A stretch of DNA of 23,164 nt from Perkinsus chesapeaki. Taxonomy: Eukaryota > Perkinsozoa > Perkinsida > Perkinsidae. Shown here piece by piece: positions 11,005 through 20,064 of this stretch. The DNA is taken from NCBI GenBank assembly GCA_013115145.1, contig JAAPAO010000565.1, positions 1 to 23,164 of the forward strand, written 5' to 3'. The notes beneath the pieces are model-generated. The model did no database searches. It worked only from the letters and a program-made list of their open reading frames with translations, and was not told the DNA's origin. A program made the translations under genes and the position numbers. Position 1 is the stretch's first letter. Each line of letters starts with the position of its first letter.

Positions 11005-11022
11005 ATCGATCACGTGATCGAT
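11005..11022. repeat. Perfect 18-bp palindrome ATCGATCACGTGATCGAT
   Basis: This palindrome abuts the proposed start codon of the gene at 9873-11003 and contains a CACGTG core. A near copy with ACGC at the centre lies at 3816-3832 inside a DXS intron. Confidence 0.9.
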
Positions 11023-11905
11023 TAGCCCGCACCATAACTCCAACCAAGAGTCTGCTTGATCTACAGCTTCCCAACTCTCCACTACGCTTATTCATTCCAT
11101 CGAGGAAAAATCCAGGTGTTTTTCATTTTTTCCCGAATTTTTTCCGAAAATTTTCCAAAAAACCGGATTTTCCTGAAATTTTGCCAGTAGAAAGTCAACC
11201 AAATGTTTCACTTTACTCAACAGCACTCGACAGCACAATAACAGTCACAGAAGACATGGGTGAACAAAGGCACTCATTCCTTACTCGGCAATAGGGAACT
11301 TCTAAAATCCTAAAAAACTGAGATAACCCTGATGAGCATCACGACATCACCAACTACGTAAAGCTTTTTACAAGCCGCTCAAAAGGCCTGTGGAGAAACA
11401 AAAGACTCATCGAGCCCCACGGGCAATTGCTCCTCGGGATTCCAAAAAACTATTCCTAGCGCGGAGGAAATATAATAGAATTTTCGACTCGAAATATGCT
11501 CCTAGAACCAAATGCATTCGGAACACTCGCCGTTCCTTTATGTCTCCTCCTGATGAGCACTAACACCACGGTGCCCATGGAACTTCTTACTAGGCCATTA
11601 ACGGATGCCAGGTCCTCTACAGGCACCGGGGGGGAACCCCTTAAAGTTAAGAAATACACTATGTCAAAAAGGTAACGAGCGCACTACAAATATTTCTGGG
11701 ATATGCGGAAAATAGAGATTATTCTTCATCGCGATTATATCTCTTAGACTCTGCCCTTTTAACGGTACTTAACTTCTTTATTCATCACGGAGGTCTTCGA
11801 AACGGAGTAGAATACTAGGAATACTTATTATATAAGAATACTGTAAAAGTAGGTATATGTTTCCCGCTAAACGGAAAATTCGACCCGTTTTTTTCTTTCA
11901 TCAGC

Positions 11906-13160
11906 TCAGAACCCAGTGCCCAAATTTTCCCGAAATTTTCCCGAAATTTTCCCGAAATTTTCCGCCCATCCCCCATCCTCTATTACCGCCCTATATTTAT
12001 TGCCCGAATGATAACCAATAACCGCCACCATCGCAGCAGCAAACAACACCGTAATGATCCAACAGGCTGTCATTAATTCAACCATAGAGGAATAGACCTC
12101 GGTGAGGACAACGGGGAAGGCTCGGCACCATAGACCACCCTGAAAAATGAAAAAAAAACTCTAAAATCTTTCCTTTTTTTCTTTTGAACTGCGGGATGGA
12201 ACGATAAAAAATTAATAAGAACATCAATTCCTTCTCACCGAAGAGAGCTTCAATTTCTACCCTTAGCGATGAAAATCACTTCCAGTTGGTCAGGAAAACG
12301 CTTTGAAGAGTCCAGAGTGACCGAGAGCGTTTCGCTTGAAAATATTATTGTTAATTGCCGATAGGCATCACCGAAATGAGTTTTGCGCGGCTAAGAATTT
12401 TTTCCTAGTGCATCGACACGTACGCCTGTTTCTGAACCAAAATGTAACAAAAAAAGCGTTTCTACTGGGCTTAAGCATTTGATGAGACTCTAGGACTAAT
12501 GCTAGTGTTGGGCTGACCACCGGAGAAAAGTTGGAAACCAAATCCAGTGAGGTGTTCAGCACTCTTCTAGTTCGAGCCTATTACTACCTCTCCCTCCGCC
12601 GTTCCCTCACTAACCAACACACATTCTCGCCACATCTCCATAGTAACATTCTTGGTCTCGGCTAAAATATCATTTATAGTGTCCTGCGTTTCCTTATCTC
12701 GGCAAATCACATCCGTGAATTCACTCAGCCCCACCGGACGACCCCCTCCGACACATCCACCGTCCTCGTAGATCGAGTAGAAATCATCTCGAACCCGTCT
12801 AACCGTCGGCGACATTTTCAGCTCGCCTTTGGCAGATCGTCCAAGCTCCGGCAAATGATATGAAATCCAAATTGAAACCACCGAGAAGATCGCGAAGATC
12901 ATCGTCGCGCAGAACCCGTATGCCACTAATATTGCGGCGCGTGACTTATTCGACGAGCTTATTATGCATCCCATCACCGCAAATATAACAAGTATCCCAC
13001 TTCCTATAATTCCCACCAGAAGCAGCTTCATCGAAAACACCGCCGGCGACTGAGCCACCGCTGTGACCCCAAATGAACCAGCCAGATAGAGTCCAATTAG
13101 CAAAATAATAATATTGAACGTAAGCAGATAAATCCTGCTTGCTGCACTGAAGATTGCCAT
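11906..13160 (-). CDS. Tetraspanin-like four-pass membrane protein
   Basis: Exon 1 runs from ATG 13160 to a donor at 12615 (or 12588; both phase 0). Exon 2 is 12139-11987. It has a short N-terminus (MAIFSAASR), TM1 at about residues 10-31, TM2 at 45-67, TM3 at 76-100, a large extracellular loop of about 100 residues, and TM4 in exon 2 (CWIITVLFAAAMVAVIGY). This topology and the TM1 sequence YLLTFNIIILLIGLYL fit tetraspanins, which organise membrane microdomains. The large loop has Cys at about 136, 153 and 180, plus one in exon 2 (LWC), and one NVT glycosylation site. It lacks the family's hallmark CCG motif. After exon 2 there is a GTAATA donor at 11986; if it is not used, the frame reads on through an AT-rich repeat to TGA at 11908-11906. 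I favour the ATG over upstream TTG codons because the N-tail then has family length. Confidence 0.65.
11922..11966. repeat. Tandem AAATTTTCCCG (11 bp, about 4 copies)
   Basis: Four near-perfect 11-bp copies lie just 3' of tetraspanin exon 2. The unit length is close to one DNA helical turn, so the A/T tracts are in phase and may bend the DNA. In the read-through frame it would encode a short repetitive tail. Confidence 0.85.
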
Positions 13161-13161
13161 T

Positions 13162-13175
13162 ACTGCTAAGAAGAA
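13162..13175 (-). promoter_or_regulatory. Splice acceptor abutting the tetraspanin ATG
   Basis: On the minus strand CTCTTCTTCTTAGCAG is followed by TA and then ATG at 13160. Such a tight acceptor-ATG spacing suits leader trans-splicing, or an intron ending just before the start. Confidence 0.45.
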
Positions 13176-13336
13176 GAGGCCTGCAAAATCTTGCCCATCT
13201 TTCTCCCACTTGCATTTCCTAAACGCAAACCCCAACTTTTCAGGCGACTATAAAGAAGCTTTCTTTCACCTATACAGACCTAATTCATCACTAATTACTA
13301 CAACGAGGACGCCAACAACAGTAACGCTCGCCCAGT

Positions 13337-13347
13337 TGATCGATTAT
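13337..13347 (+). promoter_or_regulatory. TGATCGATTAT motif upstream of the tetraspanin gene
   Basis: One exact copy of a motif that recurs through the window, mostly in introns. Its position, about 180 bp upstream of the tetraspanin start, would suit a transcription signal, but the intronic copies argue for a dispersed repeat or splicing element. Confidence 0.35.
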
Positions 13348-13496
13348 CGTAATATATCGATTGTGACTATATAAATGCACATTATTCTTAAAAGCCTATA
13401 AAGATTATGTTCATCAGACATTACTTAGTAGGCAGCAGCGGCGGGGGCGGTGATAACCACTACGTCAAAATGGGCTCTTCCACCGTTCACCAGCAC

Positions 13497-14568
13497 TTAA
13501 TGCCTTTCGGTCTTTCCGATTTCGAATCTGACAAACGCACGTCACAATTTGGGAAAATTGTGAAATTTCACTCAAAAACTTCCCGGAAAATTATATCGGT
13601 AGGGAAAAGAAAAATTGTCGAAAAATTTCATCGGTAGGAAAAGGAAAAAACTCTAGAAAATTTAAAGGCTCTCCATGTGTTAATCGAAGAGCCCACACGC
13701 TATTCGCAGATCTTACCTGCAGTGAAAACCGGAATAATCACTCTCAGAAGACGTTTTCCCGATTCCACAGAAAACAGTATTCGCTTCAGAACTTACCATA
13801 TCAGCGCTGACATTTCCTAGGCCCGATCTCCAAATTTTTGGGCAAAACATTACTGTTTAATGGTAACTTATTATCAATAAATAATAATATTATTAATTAA
13901 CAATTATTAATATTATCAATTTTTTCATAAATTTCCTACTGAATTTTACCAACAACGGTGGCTATAGCTGAGATGCCATTGCTTGATCGCAATTCCGAGA
14001 AAATGTCATCAAACCGATTTCAAGTGATCAAGTGGCAAATTCCGAAATTTAGAATGAAGGGAATCTTCCAAGGTTCAGTACGATAGATAATAAAAATGTT
14101 ACACTAGAGGTTCGTTTTTAAACATGAGCCGATTTTCATAAGGCGAGATACACGCCTTGTTCCCTACACCCTTACCGGCACATGGGGATTTCACTTTAAA
14201 GATTTTCCCGAGCATTTTCCAAATATGTTAAAACAAAGACTAACAAAGAATAGGTTGATAAGGCGATCCAGTTTCGGTATCGATGCAGCTAGAATGCCAA
14301 AATAATTGAAATTTAACTCTGAGAAAATTACTTCTTTCGCGCGGAGAGCTCGAATAGAACCTCCCTTTACTTTATTACTATCATGCTTGTCCCTGCTATT
14401 TCTGCCTGTAATTCTTTCACAAAGCTCAGACCGTCTAAGTCTCGCCTCGGTGATATCATCGACTAGATAACTATCATCGGTATCACAACGAGTTGACAGC
14501 GTGTCGCTTGACAAGGATGAGAATGGCTTTGGGGAAGGACAGCAGAAGGAGGAGGAAGAAGCACCCAT
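13497..14568 (-). CDS. Unrecognised protein with N-myristoylation-like start (MGASSS)
   Basis: ATG at 14568 opens MGASSSSFCCPSPKPFSS. Gly2 and Ser6 fit the N-myristoylation pattern, and the CC pair is a likely palmitoylation site, so a membrane-anchored signalling protein is possible. The first exon reads to a donor at 14331 (79 codons, phase 0), or to an earlier GTAATA. A middle exon ending at 13717 (donor GTAAGA) reads NVSADMVSSEANTVF and ends GFHC. A last 31-nt exon, 13527-13497, joins in phase and stops with TAA. The junction between the first and middle exons is unresolved: acceptors near 13853, 13822 and 13831 need different phases. A splice acceptor TCTCTCAG lies 19 nt upstream of the ATG. 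No catalytic domain is visible in the parts found. Confidence 0.4.
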
Positions 14569-14902
14569 CGCGCGCCACAAAATTAAGCTGAGAGATAAAG
14601 GGGCTGGAGGGCAGTCACTGAAATATATCGAAAAACTTAATAGATATATATTATTATATCATTACACTTTTATGGTACAAAAATTCAAGAGTAAAGGAGG
14701 AACGATCGAATGATAATCGATCAGGATGGCGCACGCTAACTAGAGCGCATGCGTGCACGTTGTGGAGCGAGACTGTCAAGCAGTTTTTGGCCAATTGGAC
14801 TGTGGCGATGACTTAATATTGAACTCAGTCGATTCCATATGATATTATAAGACATATACGTGGCTTTTATTTGCTATTAATTAATATATACTACATGTCT
14901 AT

Positions 14903-15186
14903 TATTATATATATTTCATACCGACACTTCCTTCGTTAATTATTATATATCTCATACCGACACTTCCTTCGTTAATTATTATATATTTCATACCGACACT
15001 TCCTTCGTTAATTATTATATATTTCATATCGACACTTCCTTCGTTAATTATTATATATTTCATACCGACACTTCCTTCGTTAATTATTATATATTTCATA
15101 CCGACACTTCCTTCGTTAATTATTATGTATTTCATACCGACACTTCCTTCGTTAATTATTATATATCTCATACCGACACTTCCTCA
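14903..15186. repeat. 36-bp minisatellite, about 8 copies
   Basis: Tandem unit of 36 bp containing CATACCGACACTTCCTTCG and an AT-rich half, with one or two substitutions between copies. Because 36 is divisible by three, the minus strand stays open and reads (MKYIIINEGSVG)n. The open frame has no start context or flanking exon, so I regard it as non-coding. Confidence 0.93.
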
Positions 15187-15519
15187 GTTATTATTTTTCC
15201 AAGCCCTCTAATGGGCTGCGTTGCATCACACAATACTGATGATATGATTGGGCATACAAGCATTATGTAGGTTGCATATTTTTGACCGGCCCAAGATACT
15301 ATCTGACCTGTTTTGAATCTTGCTACTGTCGGACGGCGTATCTTTTTGGCTTATCAATTTCGCGGATGGCGGAAACGCAGTTTTCGGAATTTTTTGGGTA
15401 CATTTGTGCCAAATTGCGACTCTCTAGCGAAAAATTCAGAGAATTTCGGGAAGTTTCTGGGGAAAAATTGTTGTAAGGGCCGAAGTACAAATGTTAGATG
15501 TCATTGAAACTTTCCGGTG

Positions 15520-15602
15520 AAAAGTGTCCGAGTAAAACGGCGCCCTCAGGTTGCCCAGAGAAGATAGAGTTGAAGGCACGCAGGTTCGAACCGCGGCTGA
15601 GG
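15520..15602 (+). repeat. tRNA-Ser/Leu-like relic (A and B boxes)
   Basis: TGTCCGAGTAAAACGG at 15525 resembles the A-box/D-arm of a type II tRNA, and CAGGTTCGAACC at 15581-15592 its T-arm. The spacing is about right for a tRNA-Ser or -Leu with a long variable arm, but the T-stem and acceptor stem do not pair. It is a pseudogene or tRNA-derived SINE head. Confidence 0.45.
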
Positions 15603-15877
15603 GAAGTGGCGAAATTGAGCTGCTAACTGAGGATCAGCTTATTCATAAAGGAATTGCCTGTGTAAGAATGCGGTAAAGATTTGCACGCATGCGCACGGCA
15701 ATCAGGCGCAAGCTGCCTCGGTTACTAAGGACGAAACAAAGCGGGTTAAGCAATTGAAGGAGGCGAAGAGGTTTTTGATGGCAGCACTCGATCGGCAGCA
15801 GAAAAGCGACAACGTAGTAGGCCGTGGAGGAAGGGGAAACATTAGTAATATAATATTATGGCCTCGAGAATTATATA

Positions 15878-16092
15878 CCTTTACAACATACCTTTACAGT
15901 ATATACACTTATAATATACTTTTATAATATACTTTTACAACATACCTTTACAGTATATACACTTATAATATACTTTTATAATATACTTTTACAACATACC
16001 TTTACAGTATATACACTTATAATATACTTTTATAATATACTTTTATAACATACTTTTATAATATACTTTTATAACATACTTTTATAAAATAA
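15878..16092. repeat. 54-bp AT-rich minisatellite with 13-bp subunits
   Basis: About two and a half copies of a 54-bp unit (ACAACATACCTTTACAG, TATATACACTTATAATATAC, then TTTTATAATATACTTTT), followed by a run of the 13-bp subunit ATAATATACTTTT. It lies just upstream of the plus-strand gene block. Confidence 0.85.
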
Positions 16093-16218
16093 TTTCTAAT
16101 ATACCTTGTATTAAGATTTACTTATATTCATATGAAGGCGCTGTTTGGTAATTTCTGAGGTTTTCATTTCATAGCGGTCTAACTATTCGGCCCGACTATC
16201 TTTCCGCGGCAGTCTTCC

Positions 16219-16236
16219 TCCCCCCCCCCCGACTAT
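16219..16236. repeat. Poly-C tract
   Basis: About ten consecutive C after TCTTCCTC in the strand-switch region. It is a low-complexity run prone to sequencing length error. Confidence 0.8.
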
Positions 16237-16246
16237 TGCTTTGCAA

Positions 16247-17091
16247 AATACTCATCGTGGAGTCTTTCCAGCGACTCGAGCGGGGAGCCCTTCATTTAGG
16301 TACTTCACCGAAGTACGTCCCGAGTTGGGATGTAGAGTAAAATATAGTGTGCAAAAAACTTGCGAAATTTCCTCCTTATTTTCCCAGTAGCTTGTATAAA
16401 TTTCAGCAGTTTTTTGGTCGTAAATATTTCATGAACAAGTATCATATTATTGTCGGTGTTTCTATATTGAAATGTTAATGCTTCCTTTCCCAGTCCCGTC
16501 TGCAGCCGTCATCTGCGGATGCTGTCTCGTTCCACTTGGCTGCTGTGTTGTTGTCCCTTGGTGAAGATCCTGTTGAGGTAGAAATGGTATCTTAGGTTGA
16601 TGCTGGTAAGATTCGTTTTAGGTCCGTAAGCGGCTCTCTATCCCACCTTTAAGTACGCCTACGAATAATAACGATAAAGAGTCGGGCATGCTTATGGTGA
16701 GTGGCGCGTCGGAAAATAATGAATGCTATTCCCTCCTATCTCGCAGAAAATATCTTAACAATTCACCGACATGCGCACTCTAAAGAATATTTTGATAAGT
16801 ATCTTCTGGCAGTTTCATGCGTCACCATAACCCAATTTGGATAAGATGCATATCAATATATTTCGATAACAAGGGGAAGAATCGCAGCGACTTGAGAATT
16901 CCTGAGATTGCGAAAAGTATCTTCGGAACTTGGTTATTCTCCTTTTTTAGAGCCCTGGCTTCTGTCCGACCCCAGCGACCACCGCAGAGTCGTCGCCTGG
17001 CCCGGAAAGCGACGTGTACGGCGAGCAAGGTGGCGAGGTGGGAGGCAATAGGGAAATAGTAATATTGGGGAGGAGGCTGGGATGGGTATAA
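16247..17091 (+). CDS. Candidate gene fragment, exon model uncertain
   Basis: Three phase-0-compatible pieces. A stretch ends FRYFTE before a GTACGT donor at 16313. An exon at 16494-16586, after a strong CCTTTCCCAG acceptor, encodes SADAVSFHLAAVLLSLGED and ends before GTATCT. A last piece at 16951-17091, after CTCCTTTTTTAG, encodes SPGFCPTPATTAESSPGPES and stops with TAA. Composition looks protein-like, but no family is recognised, the start is missing, and other frames in the last piece are also open. Confidence 0.28.
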
Positions 17092-17477
17092 TGAGCGATA
17101 ACAAAGATAGTTGTGCTGGATCTAGGCATTTAGGAAATTTATAAATATCCATCGGCTCTATGAAACAATGCACCGCAGATTATTGAATTAATATTTGTAT
17201 TAATATTTACTGTATATAACAGAAGATAATTAATCTCAATAGCATGTGTTAAAATGTTCATCTCGATATTCGTATAAGTAACTAATCTTGATCGATCGCT
17301 CTGCATATGCTCAGCGGATCACAGGAAGGAGCAGAGGGTCGCAGTATAAAGTGGTATAATATTTCTATAGGGGCGGTGTAAAGTATCAATTATCGAATCA
17401 TACCTGATAATTATCATATTAACACAGTTATCATTATTGACTTTTTAATTGTCGTATCGACTTATATAATTGTCTTG

Positions 17478-17499
17478 GCCCCCAGTCATTTGGGGGCCT
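17478..17499. repeat. GGCCCCCA hairpin
   Basis: GGCCCCCA and TGGGGGCC flank a 6-nt loop. It is a stable small hairpin in intergenic DNA with no evident role. Confidence 0.6.
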
Positions 17500-17786
17500 T
17501 CCGGGCTTGTGCTTTGTCCCAACTGCCCGGCCGCCCACAACAGGTGTACTCCGATGAAAGCATTTTATAGCCTGCTTAAAAGTGTGGTGCATAATAGGGA
17601 AGAATGTGCTTCCGAAATTTAGTTGGGGATCAGTGGAGGTACGGGACAGCCAACTTTGTGACGGGATTTGGGGGGTGAGAGGAGGAGGAGATATCTTCAC
17701 CGTAGGTATCGGTACAACTACTGGGAGACACCGAGATGAGTCCGGAGCAAAGGACAATATCAAGAACGCAAAATGTAAAAATGGAC

Positions 17787-17830
17787 GTCCCAGGGATCGA
17801 ACCAGGGACCTTGGGGTTACCTCAGAGCTG
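17787..17830 (-). repeat. tRNA T-arm-like relic (B-box)
   Basis: On the minus strand AGGTCCCTGGTTCGATCC contains an exact Pol III B-box at 17803-17794. The T-stem has one mismatch and no anticodon arm folds. The plus-strand frame here gives PGIEPGT, the peptide typical of antisense tRNA sequence, so it is not a protein. Confidence 0.4.
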
Positions 17831-18290
17831 CATTATCGAAGCGGTGGGAAGTAAGGTGTCGTACAGGCCGGCTGTTATGCCGGAGAAGTCACCACCGTTG
17901 CCGAGTTGTGCTCCGGATGTGCTGGTAAAGTATCATAGCTTCATGCAAGTAAGTTGGGGGGTTGGTGGAGTTCACGGAATGATACCAATGTTACTGGCTG
18001 ATCTATTACGACTGTCGATAGGATTGCATCAATAATGCATTGACTGATACTATTACGTACTACTAGACTGTGTTATTGAATGTTTGTCGATTCTCTTTCT
18101 TCTCTCGAGTCTCTTTGACTTTATTGATAATAGACTTTCATTTTGGGACATGGGGGAAACTTTCGAGTTCGCCAGTATACATAGCTTATGTTACGTAAGC
18201 CAGCACGGGCATATATTACTGTAGCACCTTCAAGAAAGACCTTCGCAGTGCATTTAGTATTATCTCTCTCGGCAACTAGCCCTGTCGAAG

Positions 18291-20064
18291 ATGATCTTTG
18301 CTCAGGCCGTCCCTTCTCCTGCCGCATTCTCACCAGTGCCGTCCCAGCAGGGGTCGGAGGTCGGCTCGCTGCAGATCAGGGTAGTCGTCGGGTCAGGTCC
18401 GGAGGTTGCTGAGAAGTTTAATTAGGTCGACAGGCGGCATAGAAGTCTTTCTCGCCAGCACAGTGGGATGGTGGCTGCCGGTTGTGGAGGATACGATGAT
18501 GATTGTTGTATCGATTCAGAGTGCGGGGATAACTCGGTCATTGATTTCGACCCTGATAATGACGAACCACTTTCGGATGAGGTGAGCCGAATGAACCCGT
18601 CAAGTTGGAGATACGGCTTTTCCAGAAATGTGACGAGTTGTTGTCGGAAATAGTTAGCGAGGCGGGAAGCTCTTTGGGGCATTCACCAGGCACTACACCA
18701 AGTGAGTCCAGCTCATGGGTATCTTGCATGCTTCAAGCTAAGATATGCCTGCAGGTTCTGAATGGAACATCTCTGATTTCAATCCTCTATTGAAGGGTAA
18801 CCGCTCTCGGTCTCTGACTGTCTTCATGCATAGCGGCATAACCGGCGAAATGATTTCTAAGTAGCCACCACCACTTTCGCATCGACTTAAACAATTTGCT
18901 CAGATTTGAGATCTCTCTGGTGGACAAGAGCTCAATAGACCAGCTTTATGCGGCCTTAGAGGCTTCATTGCAGCGAGAATGCGGCTTGGGGATATCAGAA
19001 ACCCATTGGGTTAGGGGAAACAGAAGGATTCGTTGTGATAAACGAATGTTATTGTCGGCTTTAGCACCGGTATTGACCTCTGGAGTATCTTGCACGCTTG
19101 AAGCTAAGATTTCTCCTTTTCAGTCTGGAAACTGTGAACTTCGTATGTGCACAGTTCCCAAGACGCCGCCAGCTGAGATGGATATCTACACGTCACGCGC
19201 CGCCCCAGAGGGCAGCATTAGACTTAAGTCCCTCACACCCCACACTTTGTGTCCAGGTCGCATAGGAATGCTCAACACCAAGTAAGATACTCTCCTCCTT
19301 CTCAGCCTCGATACCTTGTATATTACCGTTGATCTCCATCAGCCATAGCTACCTTGATAGTTGTTATGAGAGAAGACTACCGTTTTGCAAAGGGTCCCTG
19401 TCAGTTCTATTTTGGGCAGTTTCCTTTTGGTTCTGTGAAATCAACATCGAGATATCGGTGGGTTCGCAATCTTAGTTAGGCTATGCAATTCCCTCACCGT
19501 AATATCACGATCTAAGGGAAGTTACAGTGTTACTGTGGAAAAATGACTCAGTTTTGGGGACATGCAAGAATCTCTCGGAAATGTGTGAAGATTTTCCCAT
19601 GTGGTGCGCTCTGGGCGCTGATGGACGTAGCTGTTATTGGTGGTTGTTGTTGTTTCAGCCCACTTCGTCGAGGTTTGGATTACTCTGTTGTTTTGGTATC
19701 TCAAATGGATTCTGGTAATTCATGTTGGTTATCTGGTAAATCTCTTCTCATCGACCATAAGCTTGGGGTTATACAATTTGCCCTTAGTGATATGCAAATT
19801 AAGAGTTTGCTTAGACGAACTCAAGATGGGTAAGAAGAAAGATCATTTGTTAATATTATTATTAAAATCAGATTATTTGATGTTTATCTGGTTGTTGATG
19901 GTTCACTTCGCAGTGAGAATCGTCGTACAGTTGTTGTCGTTGATAATTCTGGTGTCACCCCAAATGCTCAAACTGGTGATGGAGATGTTAGTGATGGAGA
20001 TAGCAGTGATTCCTGTGATACCTCTGATGTTGCCTCCTGGGCAGAGTTCGATCCTATTCTATAA
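18291..20064 (+). CDS. Unrecognised nine-exon gene, about 458 aa, very short introns
   Basis: Exons: 18291-18380, 18426-18581, 18626-18701, 18755-18860, 18904-19084, 19124-19281, 19343-19457, 19528-19829, 19872-20064 (TAA). Introns are 45, 44, 53, 43, 39, 61, 70 and 42 nt, all GT-AG, and all phases agree. Four of them remove in-frame stops. The ATG at 18291 has an AG acceptor 11 nt upstream. The N-terminal third is Ser/Asp/Glu-rich (CIDSECGDNSVIDFDPDNDE), followed by a possible globular part (SLTVFMHSGITGEMIS, then FEISLVDKSSIDQLYAALEA) that might have a ubiquitin-like strand-helix pattern. Next come a Cys-rich hydrophobic stretch and an acidic tail (GDGDVSDGDSSDSCDTSD) ending SWAEFDPIL. The 39-nt intron is divisible by three and could be retained. 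Exon 7 and the first half of exon 8 are the least certain. No family is recognised. Confidence 0.55.
18719..18754 (+). repeat. Duplicated intron sequence, copy 1
   Basis: GTATCTTGCATGCTTCAAGC followed by TAAGAT opens this segment; about 24 of 26 bases match the start of the intron at 19085-19123. It begins GT and ends CAG, but in the preferred model it is the 3' part of the longer intron 18702-18754. CTAAG is a possible branch site in both copies. Confidence 0.7.
19085..19123 (+). repeat. Duplicated intron sequence, copy 2
   Basis: The whole 39-nt intron five-sixth junction of the gene at 18291-20064. It starts GTATCTTGCACGCTTGAAGC and ends CTCCTTTTCAG, and is closely similar to 18719-18754. 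Confidence 0.7.

Larger units (their letters stand above)
14569..16250. other. Divergent strand-switch region, no gene seen
   Basis: Genes to the left are all on minus and genes to the right all on plus. Between them are two minisatellites, a tRNA-like relic and a TGATCGAT copy, without a supported coding exon. Divergent promoters for both blocks should lie here. I recognise no TATA-type element. Confidence 0.55.
17092..18290. other. 1.2-kb intergenic stretch, no supported gene
   Basis: It contains AT-rich sequence (17170-17270), a GC hairpin at 17478-17499, a T-arm-like B-box at 17794-17803, and two overlapping open frames on opposite strands around 17430-17860 with no motif. It probably holds the upstream region of the gene starting at 18291. 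Confidence 0.5.

Noticed and set aside
12161-13235. Minus-strand start at 13235 for the tetraspanin frame
   Set aside because: The codon there is TTG. ATG 13160 gives the normal short N-tail and directly follows a splice acceptor.
14905-15171. Long minus-strand open frame with repeated MKYIIINEGSVG
   Set aside because: It coincides exactly with a 36-bp minisatellite whose unit is divisible by three; no start context or flanking exon.
17736-18035. Plus-strand frame starting with MDVPGIEPGT-like peptide
   Set aside because: PGIEPGT is the usual translation of an antisense tRNA T-arm; the DNA carries a Pol III B-box instead.
18421-18425. In-frame TAG in the gene at 18291-20064 as a sign of a pseudogene
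   Set aside because: It falls at the end of a 45-nt GT-AG intron that is phase-neutral; the acceptor itself supplies the TAG.
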